A model generated the notes under the pieces. The model was not told the origin of the DNA, ran no database searches, and saw nothing but the letters and a program-made list of their open reading frames with translations. DNA of 64,000 nt. Origin: Sialis fuliginosa (lineage: Eukaryota > Arthropoda > Insecta > Megaloptera > Sialidae). Positions 1 through 11,313 of the stretch are shown in pieces. The stretch covers positions 16,182,001-16,246,000 of the forward strand of contig OY540812.1 of NCBI GenBank assembly GCA_961205875.1, given 5' to 3'. Position 1 is the stretch's first letter. Each line of letters opens with the position of its first letter. Position numbers and translations under genes: made by a program.

Positions 1-1189
1 ATTTATTATTATTTATGTAGATATTTTTGGGAACCCGCAACTGTTTGTTATGTATAGAAAATGCGATTCGCTTCACATCAAGGAAAACGTCCAAAGCAAA
101 AATATGTACATATTGTACGTGTTAACTTACAACTTATTCTATTTACGATCGATGTTTAGAAACCTATCTCGGTTGTAAGTCGAGGAATACCTGTACTACG
201 ATATATAACGTATGTCTTATCAGTTTAAGCGTAAAAAATATCAAAGTTAATATTCAATGTTTTTAAATGCTGCGAGAAGTTCAAACATGCTTGACTGATT
301 TAAATTTACTTTTTTCCTTATTTTATATATTACTTACAAAATAACCAAGACGTTCCATTAAAATTTCAGGATTTGTGAAGTGTTCTGTCGTAGGAAAAGT
401 TTAGGAAGCACTGTTCTACATCATACTTCAATATCAACCAAATTGAGTTATTGAGGGTAAAAAATATATTGAAAAAACCTCATAGAGAAACCATATTTAG
501 TTTGTGCAATAAAGTTTTAACAGGTACGATTTTTCTAAAATATCTTAAAATTAATAAAATTAAAATTGATAAAAGCCCAGCTCTAATGAATAAATATGAA
601 AGCACTCCGTCACAGCACTATATTATTCCGTCGCGGGAAAGTACCTACCATATAGGCCAGTCAGGATCCACTCAGGGCTAGCTACGTCACTGGTTACGAT
701 ACTATATTATTGTTGGTTACGATATTTCATAAAACAGATATCGGTGCTTAGAATACATTGTCTGGAGGAATACGATAAAAGTTTTAACAGATTTTTTAGC
801 GGAAAAGAGAATTTTGTCGCTTATATATGAGATTTTTAGAATCGATAACTCAATTTCGCAAAAAGTGTATCTTACGATACTTTGCCTTGGAGGGGACGAT
901 ATAGAAATAATTTAACCAGGTATGTTATAATTTAGGTATATAAAAACATAGTACCTAGCCATGGAATACGGAATTTTATAATTTACGGTTTCAATATTTT
1001 ATTTTATTAATTTAGGTTACTATGATTATGTCTCTTTAAAATATTTTGTCGAACAATTAAATGATTTTTGACACATATTAACAATTAAATATTTTGAAAT
1101 GCCTATATTGATTGAAAATTTAAATATGAAGAAACATTTCACTTCTATGAAAGGTAAAATATCGAAATTAATTATTAGGTTTGGTGTAA
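1..1189. other. No gene or repeat recognised
   Basis: A/T-rich DNA. A 76-codon frame (451-681) has no ATG support and no splice context. GC rises slightly near 600-690. Nothing further can be supported. Confidence 0.6.
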
Positions 1190-1262
1190 ATTTTTCGAAA
1201 CACAATTTTTCGAATCACAATTTTTCAAATCAAAATTCTTCGAATGAACAATTTTTCGAAAA
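1190..1262. repeat. Short tandem repeat, 15-bp period
   Basis: TTTTTCGAAACACAA, TTTTTCGAATCACAA, TTTTTCAAATCAAAA and later variants follow each other about four to five times. The open frame across them (FSKHNFSNHNFSNQN) is a product of the repeat. Confidence 0.8.
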
Positions 1263-1337
1263 ATTTAAGTTTTATTGTTCAAATTTTAATTAGTTAATAA
1301 AATATTAAGTAAAGTAATATTTGGACATTTTACGATA

Positions 1338-2291
1338 TCCATACTAATATTATAAATGCGAAAGTGTGTTTGTCTGTCTGTTTTCTGTTTGTTACCTTTT
1401 CACGGCTAAACCGCTTTACCGATTTTGATGAAATTTGGCAGTGAGATAGCCTGCATCCCGAGGACGGACATAGGCTATTTCGTATCTTAAAAATTCAACC
1501 CCTAAGAAATTGCAAGGGGGTAGAAATTTTTTAATTTTTTTTAGTAATTATTATTTTACCCCCCGATACATATGAAGGGTTGTAAGTGGTTTTATTCGAT
1601 CCGGCGGGAAAAATACCACGGGGGCGTAGGTTTTAGGGGGCAAAACAACCCTCTATCTTGCATAGGAGCCGAGATATTTACGATTTTGTATAATGAAAGA
1701 AAACTAAAAATAAGAAAAATTTAATATTTTACCCCCTGTCACATATGAAGAGTTGTAATTGATTACATTCGATCTGGCGGGCAAAAATACTACGGAAGAG
1801 GGATTATTAGGGGGACAAAACAACCCCTTATCTTACATAGGAGTCGCGACTTATATTATAAATGCGAAAGTGTATCTCTCAGTCTGTCTATTTGTTACCT
1901 GTTCACGACTAAACTGCTTTACCGATTTTGATGAAATTTGGCAGTGAGATGGCTTACATCCCAAGGACGGATTAAGGCTATTTCATATCTCGAAAATTCA
2001 ACCCCTAAGGAATTGCAAGGGGGAGGAAAATTTTAAATTTTTTTTAGTAATTAATATTTTACCCGTTACATATGAAGGGTTGTAAGTGGTTTTATTCGAT
2101 CCAGCGGGAAAAATACCACGAGGGTGGGGGTTTTAGGGCGGAAAAACCCCTCTATCTCGCATAGGAGCCGACACATTTACGATTTTGTATAATTAAAGAA
2201 AACTAAAAATAAGATAAATTTAATATTTTACCCCCTGTCACATATGAAGGGTTTCGAAATCCACGCGAGCGAAGTCGCGGGTAGCAGCTAG
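1338..2291 (+). mobile_element. Helitron, non-autonomous, complete ends
   Basis: The 5' end is TCCATACTAATATTATAAAT at 1338. The 3' end at 2291 is CTAG, preceded by the hairpin CGCGAGCGAAGTCGCG and a GGTAGCAG spacer. The flanking bases are A before and T after, the insertion site used by Helitrons, with no target duplication. It has no Rep/helicase frame, so it would depend on a partner. The inside is a tandem pair of units about 506 bp apart (TATAAATGCG at 1351 and again at 1857), each with a CTAAACnGCTTTACCGATTT segment. This family is widespread in insects. Confidence 0.85.
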
Positions 2292-3020
2292 TATATTTAT
2301 AAGTAATTAAAAAATTATACATATCTATTTTTATAGTTTTGTATAGAACGGTGGAATGTGCATACGTAAGTACTACCTACTTATTAAAATATAATTTATG
2401 ATGTCTTTTTTTAATTTATTGAAAATGTTATTAACGCCGAAACGAGACTAGACTAAATATTGACGAGATGATTCCGAAACGATATCAATTTTATTAATTA
2501 TTCGTCGAGGATCTCGGTTTTAAGAAATTGTCTATATAATTAGTATTTCAGTACAATTTTCGGTTTCTTGATGTGAATTTATAAAGTTTATTTATTTTTA
2601 TGTTAAAAAAAAATAAAATTCGCACGAGACTAACAATAAGATTATTCTCGGTCTGTCATGTATTAGACACGAGACTGGTTTAGTTGAAAATCGTCTATTC
2701 TTACATTTAAGAATTGGAATAAATAAATAAATTGGTGAACAAATACTCTAAATATTTAGTCATATTCATACCAAGTCAAGAACTAGCCTGTGCTCAAGTT
2801 CAATTAAAATAAAACGGTCAAATGCGTGTTGAGCACGCACATGATAAGGTTCCGTAGTCATTCTCACTACGGTTTATAAAAAAGAGTTATTTCAAAATTT
2901 TTCATAAACTATTTTTGTTACAGTGTTCGTTAAAATTTTCATTGAAAGTATTAATTAAAAGCTACATTCTGGAATTTTAGTACTTTAGAAATTAGATGAG
3001 GGGACGACATTGAAAAGCAA

Positions 3021-3077
3021 ATATATGGTGACTGAAGGGTTAAAATCAAAAGGTTTATTCCTTCAGTCACCATATAT
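3021..3077. repeat. Inverted repeat, 18-bp arms
   Basis: ATATATGGTGACTGAAGG (3021-3038) and CCTTCAGTCACCATATAT (3060-3077) are perfect inverse copies separated by 21 nt. Confidence 0.9.
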
Positions 3078-3080
3078 TAT

Positions 3081-3148
3081 ATAGGTCTCCTAAAATGTAA
3101 CAAAAAATAGTATAAATACCATTTTTTGTTACATTTTAGGAGACCTAT
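3081..3148. repeat. Inverted repeat, about 28-bp arms
   Basis: The left arm begins ATAGGTCTCCTAAAATGTAA (3081) and the right arm ends TTACATTTTAGGAGACCTAT (to 3148). Pairing is complete through the ACAAAAAAT / ATTTTTTGT part, with about 12 nt between. It lies 3 bp after the previous hairpin. Confidence 0.9.
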
Positions 3149-3654
3149 CTATGGGATAAGTGAACAAAAAATATGAATATACTTTTCAGTCTATGGAAAG
3201 GTGGTCCAAAAAAGTGTTTTTTTTTTCAAAAATCTCATAATTTTTGTTTTTAGGTTATCAATCTACGTATGTATACCAAATTTCATCTTAATCCGTATAA
3301 AATTTATGTATATAGACAGACAGACGACGGACGGACAGAGCGAAACTCGAAGGGTTCCTAGTTTTCTACGGAACCCTAAAAAGAATTATTACTGTCTTAC
3401 TGTTACTATAAAATATATTAGTCAATACGTTGTAAAATTCTGAAAAACGGAATTTAATACATTTTGAAATAAAAACCTGAAATATCTCTAAACATGTAGA
3501 CCTATATAGGTATAGAATTCAATCTCATCAAAATAATATGACAAGTAACTTGATTGTTTTTTATGGGATTACATATCTATATATAAAATACCTGATCATT
3601 TTATATTAGATAACTAGCCTAATAGAATACAAAACCTACAAAACGTAATACCTT

Positions 3655-4035
3655 ATACCGTGATCGAGGTCCAGACGGATCTCAGGCTGTGCGCTCTTAG
3701 AACCAGTTTTTCGCGACAAAGTCACAATACCACCACCACGACTTCTGCTGTTGCTATCGCTCAACAAAACACAACATATTGCACAATCAGCTAGCGAACG
3801 AGAACCTTTTGTTTGTTGATATATACTTTATAAAAATGTGATCTACTTCGTGTGAACGCTTTTTGTCCTAACATCTGACAATACAGCGTTACGGGAACTG
3901 ACAGGTCCGCGTCTTGTTAAGTGTTCTTGAATTTGACGTATTGGTAATCATTTCGTATGCGGTCTACGCTGCCGAAGATTTGTTACCACTAGTGTCCAAC
4001 TGAACATTCGGTTTCCGTCACATTCGAGCAAAAAT
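3655..4035. promoter_or_regulatory. GC-richer block, possible promoter or 5' UTR
   Basis: This stretch stands out from the surrounding A/T. It contains GATCGAGGTCCAGACGG, CACCACCACGACTTC and GGTCTACGCTGCCGAAG, with a TTTATAAAAATG motif near 3830. It has no long open frame and no recognised repeat end. It may be a noncoding first exon of the gene whose exons begin at 22191, or conserved regulatory DNA. Strand is unknown. Confidence 0.25.
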
Positions 4036-5269
4036 TGTACCTTCAGCTAAATAACTATGTATCTCAATTTTAATAGCAAAAATACATTATTCAGCTAAAA
4101 ATAAATATTTTTTATTACTTTTCAATAGAATTCATTCGACTTCGGTAAATTTATAAAATTTAAGTTTATTTTTTTAATTTTACGTTTCTACTAAATCTAC
4201 TAGTAGATTAATATATGATATTACGTTTCTGTATATAAAATTAATAATGTACATATGTTATGTATATGTATATAATTTTAAAATGTTAAATATATTAGAA
4301 AAATTAGGCGTGTGATAATAATTTTTATTTATTTATATGTTACTTTTAAGTGCACATATATTTTTTAAATTGTATCTCTTTTTTAAGTCTTATAAAAATT
4401 ACATTTACAGATCCCGTTAAATTATATTATTCCCAAAATATTATAGATTAAAATCATGTAAAGTTTTAAAAGCCAAAACTAGAAATTCTGTAATGTAATT
4501 TTAGCGGATGCCATCGAAAACCAGTCAAACAAGAAGGGGCTTCAATTTCTAGTGCTAATAGCGATGGGCGTCTATTTAATAGCTACAGGAAATTTAAATT
4601 CATAAAATTATATAATATGAAGATTAGCAGAGATAATCGCGTTACCAACAAAACAACAACAAAGTGTCTTGAACCCAAGAAGCAAGAAAAAATATTGGAA
4701 ACCGTTTTTATGACATTCGTTCGATTTGATTGGTTTTTTATGAGGTGTTTTATTAAATAGTTAAAAACGTATGGTTTTCCCTACTATTTTTTAAGTGGAA
4801 TAATGAAAAATACATATTTTGATAACTGCAACGGCAGCACCCTCTCAGAAATTCTAATTTTCATTCATATCTATTATTAAATTGTTATTAACTTCCCATT
4901 AGGAAGTTATTGTAATCGGTCCGAAAATCAAGGTCACTATAGTATATTTACACTATTTTCAGAAATATGTACGTATGTGCGTATCATTTTTTTCGTGCAC
5001 AAAATCTCGCAAATAAAAAATGCTATTGACTACGTTAGGGTGCCAATCAACGCGTCTTGACGTGAATTTGATCTAATGACCGCAGAACAGCAAGGTACAA
5101 GGAGCAAATTCCTTCTTCATAAACCGTCAAATAGTAAAATGTGCAGTAAATATACTCAAATAAATTTATATAAATTATAATACTACAAAATATCAACTCT
5201 TAACAATAATCTATTCAATTGTTTTCGATAATTTTACCTATACCTCACCAACAAAAATCTCTCTATAAA

Positions 5270-5560
5270 ACTATTGTTCTGATTGGATTTCAGTTCCGAA
5301 TGAACTGCAATACACAAGGCTACTTTGTTGCAGAACGATTTGCGGTGGTCTTCAGCATTCCTCTCATTGTGCCTCCCCTCCTGCGCTTTACCTCTCCTGG
5401 CCCCTTCCGATAGCTGGCGGATAAATCAAGCAGCAATCGTAACTGGACATTGCATTCCAACTGTGACATAAACAACAACAACAATGACATTAACAACGGC
5501 CAACTCGATTGCGAAACCCGCGTGGTGTTCCAGCCCTAACCACTCGTTCAAATCACTCAC
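5270..5560. promoter_or_regulatory. GC-richer block, possible 5' UTR or regulatory DNA
   Basis: Both strands contain short open frames here. Plus has one of 64 codons, 5219-5413, rich in Pro/Phe. Minus has one of 90 codons, 5426-5698, with a Val-rich run from AAC repeats. Neither looks like a known protein. GC content and (AAC)n tracts near 5470 are the reasons to flag it. Confidence 0.2.
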
Positions 5561-5929
5561 TTTTATTATTGCTTTTGCTCTTAAGTACTGATTAGACAAA
5601 TTAATTAATTTCTTTGTTCTTTTTAACAAGTTACTCTGTTGTTTAAAATTAATCATACATATTTTTACATGGCCTATATTTTCAGGATAGTCTAACAAAG
5701 ACTGAAGGTCTTCTTTTGTTTATAACTTAAATTTTAAACAAGAAATCTTGCAAGATTTACCATGAATACACTTTCCTAGACAAAATTGAGTTTTATTTTA
5801 TTTCTAGTGAAAAATCCATAACTCAAATACATCGAAAATACTGCAAAAAAGCAAAACTTTGCGGATATATAGGTACGTCAATAGTTAATTAGAACTCTTC
5901 TTTTCAAAAGAGTTTTTCAAATTTTCGTC

Positions 5930-6010
5930 TGTTTGTTTATTCCAACTTGACACAAAAGCTACAGAACGGAATTTGATGGAATTTTCACTGTTTGAAAATC
6001 AAAGACCCAA
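5930..6010. repeat. Fragment of an insect dispersed repeat
   Basis: CGTCTGTTTGTTTATTCCAA and AACGGAATTTGATGGAATTT resemble the conserved internal part of common insect non-autonomous transposons. Only about 80 bp are recognisable. Confidence 0.4.
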
Positions 6011-6086
6011 TATTATAATTTAAATTAGTAATAAAAAAATGCAATTAATATTTAATAATAAAAAATATATAAAATAAAAAAATAAC

Positions 6087-6229
6087 AAATAACAAATTAA
6101 TTGTCTAAACGTCAAAAAATTTATTGAAGAATAAGTATCACAAGCTTGACGGTGATTTTGTGAATCGAAAGCCTGCGATACTTATTCTTCAATACATTTT
6201 TTGACGTTTAGACAATTAATTTGTTATTT
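6087..6229. repeat. Long hairpin, 53-nt arms, one mismatch
   Basis: The arms at 6087-6139 and 6177-6229 are inverse copies with a single difference; key part ATTGTCTAAACGTCAAAAAA against TTTTTTGACGTTTAGACAAT. The 37-nt spacer contains CAAGCTTGACGGTGATTTTG. Such near identity means a young origin or conversion between arms. An RNA from either strand would fold into a long double strand. Confidence 0.9.
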
Positions 6230-7184
6230 TTGAATATATTAACGTCACTATAATATATATTAAAATAAAAATATATATATGTAGGTATGTAGCTACGGTG
6301 TTGATGTAATAAAGTCAAAAAAGTATGTTTAATAATTAGGTCAGGCACTTATAATATATATTAAAATTTATAATTGACAGTTTTTAATTAAATATTTATA
6401 TGTAAAATGAAAAATACAAAATCAAAGGTATTTGTGGTGTGATAAATCGAATAAAATCAAAAATTCAAATTGAATAATAAGATCAGGCACGTATTAAAAA
6501 AATATGCAATTTATATTTTTTATTAAAATTTGTAAAAATGAAAAGGATTCAATTCTGAAAAAATAACCGCGCATTTATTGTATTAATTGTTTATCCAGAG
6601 TTATAGAACAATTTCATTGGATTTACGAAAACACTCGCTAATTAATAAATAAATCAACTTCGATGCCTATTTAAATTTGATACTTTTACTTATACAAAAC
6701 GGAAGTTCATTTAATAATCACTTTTAATCAAATATTGTTCATTGAAATAAAAATATATATAAATTTATTAACATCCGCTCTATTAGTTTTCTAATTTTTA
6801 TTATAGTCATTATTCATATTTGTTTATTTTAATTTGTTTATCGTTGATTACATCTATATTATGAGTAGACAAGAGCAAATATTGGAACTCACAATAAATT
6901 ATTATTAATCAGATCTATTTCATTAATAGCGAACCTATCCGCTATCTTTATAATAATTAATATATTGCGTGTTTTAAATTACAGATAATTTATTAAATAT
7001 CATTTTAATAATTTTCTGCAGTCTATCTTAAATATTACAACTAATCTCCAACAACTTGTACATATTTCTCATTATTTTCGCACACAGCTGCTGATTTATA
7101 GTGGCAAAAATAAATTAAAATCAATCACTCGTAATTCAAAATACATAAATCAAGCAAACGTATTGCAAAAATAAATCAGTAAGG

Positions 7185-7400
7185 TTGTCTACCTCAATTC
7201 ACGATGCAATGCCCCCTACTGTTCAATACGGATGACTTTACCCTACTCCGGCGCGACACGCACTCTCGAAACAAAACTCATTGTGGTCATAAGTAGGGCC
7301 TCATCAAGGTCGCCAGACCCTACCTTGATTGCACTTATCCACTAATCGGGACGACTTGTCAGATAGAAACGTGCTTTACAGTATCAAGTATGTGAGGAGT
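7185..7400. promoter_or_regulatory. GC-richer block of unknown role
   Basis: About 200 bp with CCCTACTCCGGCGCGACACG and CAAGGTCGCCAGACCCTACC sits in A/T-rich DNA. No frame stays open for long and no transposon ends flank it. It could be a noncoding exon or an enhancer. Confidence 0.2.
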
Positions 7401-7734
7401 CTAGTATTTTTTAATTATTTTTTTATTCGATAATAATCTTGGATTTTGATGTTTATGTAGTACTTAATATAGGTATAATGTTGTTATAACAATATTTACT
7501 ACTTTCTTTTTCTTTATCGTAAGTGAAACAATTTACATATATGTATATAAAAATGAATTTTATCAGGGATAATGTTTATGTTATTTTAAGATTTCTATTA
7601 GAGGCCTAAATAACGTTATTCATTCATATCCAATAAACATACATCGTTTTAATGATTGCATGTAGTAATCCTTTATTATACATAAATGTTGTATTACCAA
7701 AAAATAAAGTGAATACAAAAATTGCGATCTATAA

Positions 7735-8274
7735 CATAAAAATAATACTGGCACTAGTTATGACCGCTATAAGAGCAAAGTTTACCGTTTTTGTGATTGA
7801 CGGGCTTCTTTTTTGTAATTCTCATGAACTCATGTTACTAATGAAACAAGTAACTCTTTATTTAATCCATTTTATTACCAAAGTTCGCAAATATAGTTTG
7901 TTTTTTAATTAAAAGCCTTTTATTTTTTTTCTCCAGTAATAGATAAAGTAAAACCAGTAATGAACACGCAGTGATGGACACGCTAATGATTAGAAGTATA
8001 AAAGAAAGATTCGTTAAATTTGAAACAATATAAAGCAGTTGCTAGCATAATATAATAATTAATATATAAATAAATTACACTAATAATTAGTTTAAATGTC
8101 CACCATTTTGACACCTATTGGCCGATTATCATCAAATCACACTGTAAGACAATTAAATGTATATATTCAGAAACGATTATAATCAAATATCAACACATTT
8201 TTCTAATTCAGTACATTTAACTAAAAAATAACAATTACTGGGGTCATATCCAAGACTGGTGCCATTACCTTATA
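7735..8274 (+). mobile_element. Family A TIR element, 540 bp copy
   Basis: It keeps all landmarks of the copy at 62732 (GTGATTGACGGGCTTC, TTTTTCTCCAGTAAT, TTTGACACCTATTGGCCGAT, GACTGGTGCCATTACCTTAT) and carries extra sequence in the middle, including GAACACGCAGTGATGGACAC. Short frames inside it are shadows. Confidence 0.8.
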
Positions 8275-8817
8275 TCAATATTGAAATTATTAATCACAGG
8301 AAGTAAATTCGTTATAGATATCTACATTCTAAAATGTAATAAACTTTTTAAAAAGTCCATCATAATACTTCTGTAATAAATAAATACCTAATTTCATTTT
8401 ACAATTATAATTTTATTGTTTTAATCTGTGATTAATAAAGTCCTTAATCTATCACTGCAAAAGTTGGCTGACTTACATTAATATTTATTATTGAACACTC
8501 TAAGATCATGATAATAACGACCTAATAATTAATATTGCAATTAGTCCACTTAGTTTTCGGACACTAGTATTTTTAATTATACATTACTGTATGTAGTAAG
8601 CAATCCCTTGAAATTATTTGAAAATTTAATACGTCAAACTAGATCATAAAACAAACATTTAACGACTATTACGAAGTTTCTATAATTTATAGTTCCACAG
8701 TATTGTTGCAAAACAGCAGACTTTTTTTAACATCCGGTAACACTTGAAAAACTAATTCCTTTTTGACTTTTATGTTTGATATATAGCCAACAAATTTATA
8801 TTATTAGCCGGGCTGTG

Positions 8818-9089
8818 GAGTCGGTAGAAAAACCTACGACTCCGACTCCTATTTTTCTACTGTCCAAAATTAAAATTCAAAATTACAAAATCCATTTTTT
8901 TAAATGGGACATCCTCTATTTTTATATATGTTATACACCTTTAATCATTATTTATAGTGTTATTTCTATTTATTGATTAAAAAAATAGTATAATCTTCAA
9001 AATAATTAAATAATATATGTGCAAAATCATTATTTCGTTAACGAAGTCGGAGTGGGTACTTTTCTACCGACTTCGACTCCGTAGCCCTG
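8818..9089 (+). mobile_element. hAT-type element, 272 bp
   Basis: The ends are GGGCTGTGGAGTCGGTAG (from 8820) and CGACTCCGTAGCCCTG (to 9089), inverted copies of each other with extended GGAGTCGG repeats. Flanks are ATTATTAG (8810-8817) and GTTATTAG (9090-9097), an 8-bp target duplication with one change. No transposase. The GGAGTCGG ends are common among arthropod short hAT elements. Confidence 0.8.
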
Positions 9090-9295
9090 GTTATTAGACA
9101 TCACAACCCACACCAGACGTAAATGACAGGCGGGATTAGGTTATAACCCGCAAAACGACAAAGGCAGGTAACATTCACAAAGCAGAGAAACTATCATACG
9201 GGAAACTAAATTTTAATTAAAAATAATTTAAGCTATCAAACCTAATGTTGAATTTAACCAATAGCCACATATTATTTTGTCTTTATATATTTCAA

Positions 9296-10176
9296 CTAGC
9301 TGGGCCCACGCGGCTTCGCTCGCGTGGACTGCGGAATTATTGTTTAGGATTTAAAAAATATATAGTTGAATTAATTACAAACACGATTAGTTATTAATGT
9401 AATAAAAACCAAATAACACTTAAATTACCTACCTAACAAAAACGAATCAGAACAAAAAGTAAAAATAATTTTTGTTCTATTTAAATTTAAAAGTTAATTA
9501 TTGAAAACAAAATAAACAATTGACAATCAAAAGAATACCGGCCTGTTCGGCTGTTCCCTCTGCACAGCGTGTTGCCACGTTCCCTCGCCGCACCCCGCGC
9601 ACGGTCACAATCGCGCGAATAATATGTTCCAATATGTATATTTCGATATTTACTAAACTATACGACCAAATTGGATGCTGTAAATGGCAAACTATATCTA
9701 CATTAAGTACTTATGACGATGAAATCATTTATTTCGATAAGGATTAATGTTTTGCAGGTCATAAGTCCATGTAAACAAAACCCAAATATTTTATGTTTTC
9801 TTTGTAACATAAGAGCAGTCATTGTGGCTTAAATATAAAAGTTAGACATATGGTGTCGCAGACTTAATTGTAGAACTTTTGATTCTACACAATTCTTTAA
9901 TACATTATTTTGTTCTATATTGAACGGTTTAAGCAGCGTATTACAAAACAGCGCGTCGACGGCAAAATTTTTTCCGACTTGATTTACTATTATCGTCACT
10001 GCTTAGTTCTTATGTTACCTAACATAAAAAAATATAGCCTATAACCTGGCCAGAGAACGTACCTATGAATTAAAAAAAAAACACGTAAATCGGATAAGTG
10101 GTTCTCGAGTGATAAGCACACGAACGGACAGACAGACAGACAGACAGAGAGACGTTGAGCTTTATATATATTAAGG
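9296..10176 (-). mobile_element. Second Helitron-like element, reverse orientation
   Basis: At 9296-9335 is ACTAGCTGGGCCCACGCGGC followed by TTCGCTCGCGTGG, the reverse complement of a Helitron 3' terminus (hairpin then CTAG|T). About 880 bp to the right is a (GACA)n tract and TTTATATATATTAAGG, which on the minus strand reads CCTTAATATATATAAAG, close to a known insect Helitron 5' end that starts with TC. The 5' TC appears mutated to CC. A GC-rich internal part (9540-9620) encodes nothing recognisable. The pairing of the two ends is inferred. Confidence 0.6.
10126..10150. repeat. (GACA)n tract inside the Helitron-like element
   Basis: Six or so GACA units, the usual simple repeat near the 5' end of these elements. 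Confidence 0.9.
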
Positions 10177-10885
10177 TTAATTTACACTGATAGCGGTAAT
10201 TAGAGACGTTGCGCCATGCTTATGAGGGTTAAATCCAGTCCGCCCGCTTCTGATATTTATTCACAGATGTGGGTGTGCAATGACCAGTGCAGTGGAGGTG
10301 TACAGAAAGCAGATGACCTGTGAATTGTTCCCGTAACAATCGTTGTAGAATGTCTTCATAAATCTAGACAAGAACACCCACTATAGAAACTATATATATT
10401 TAACAATACTTATAAATAGCTTTATTAGATTTTTATTTTTTTCGTGAATTAAAAGTACGTTGTACTACAGGCTTTTACAGTTACAATAATGTATTGATTG
10501 TAATATCTTTAACTGATAAAGTTGCGATTGACGTTTCGCGAAATATTGGTTAAATGTATAGTTTCAAAAAACTGCTCAAAACTTGGCTTTGAAACGGGTC
10601 AATGACCCTACACCGCGTTATTCACAATAACTGGTAAACCAATCAGTCTAATCTTTTTGTAAAAAGTTAGACAGGGTGAAACATTGCCCCAGACGTTAAG
10701 AATACATTTGATAATATTTTATACATTAATTGAAAGTAAAAACCAATTCAAAATAGGCATACAAATATAATTATTCCACATTTTATTGTTTATTATTATG
10801 TTATAGCCCGAAAACTATGAAAATGATTGATTTTAAAAAATTCGAATTTTCAAAATCTTTTAATTGAATATTTTTACAGATACAT

Positions 10886-11313
10886 AAAAAAAAGTGCAGA
10901 GCCAAAAAAGAAACTTATATAGCATTGTAGTATTGATCGAGCATAGTCGAAATCCAAATTTTTGAATTTTTCTGCTTACCAGTTTTTTTATTTGAGCTTG
11001 AATTTTGGGTTTAGGTTAATTTTTCCATGTTGCCTAGACCCAAAATTAAAGCTCAAATAAAAATAACTGCTAAGCAGAAAATTCCAAAAATTTGGATTTC
11101 GACTATGCTCGACCAATACTACAATGCTATATGGGCCGCTTTTTTGGTATCGCACACGTTTTTTGGAATAAATTAACCTAACCCCAAAATTAAAGCTCAA
11201 ATAAAAAAACTGATACGCAGAAAATTCCATTAATTTGGATTTCGACTATACTCATCCAATACTACAATGCTATAGGTATAGGTCGCTTTTTTGGCTCCGC
11301 ACTTTTTGTGTAA
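10886..11313. repeat. Foldback repeat with one arm duplicated (three arms)
   Basis: The left arm (about 10886-11020) pairs with a middle arm (about 11035-11165) and with a third arm (about 11170-11313) in the same orientation as the middle one. Landmarks are GTCGAAATCCAAA on the left, and TTTGGATTTCGACTATGCTC (11092) and TTTGGATTTCGACTATACTC (11234) on the right. The outer ends are AAAGTGCAGAGCCAAAAAAG and CTTTTTTGGCTCCGCACTTT. The minus-strand frame through it is a consequence of the repeat. Confidence 0.85.

Larger units (their letters stand above)
2812..3381 (+). repeat. Arthropod GGTTCCG-type dispersed repeat with two hairpins inside
   Basis: It starts ACGGTCAAATGCGTGTTGAG...CACATGATAAGGTTCCGTAG and ends AGACAGACAGACGACGGACG...CTACGGAACCCT. 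Such units are abundant in many insects and are noncoding. The stretch TACCAAATTTCATCTTAATC before the GACA tract is also typical. Inside are the two hairpins at 3021-3148. The element class is not certain. Confidence 0.6.

Noticed and set aside
451-681. 76-codon plus-strand frame near the left edge
   Set aside because: It has no ATG start, no splice context and a composition typical of chance in A/T-rich DNA.
5426-5698. 90-codon minus-strand frame with a Val-rich run
   Set aside because: The Val run comes from AAC repeats on the other strand. No family resemblance, so only the GC-rich block is noted.
9520-9747. 75-codon frame rich in Arg/Thr/Pro
   Set aside because: It lies in the Helitron-like element and its GC content is that of the element. 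No motif.
10988-11230. 80-codon minus-strand frame with internal repeats
   Set aside because: It is created by the duplicated arms of the foldback repeat.
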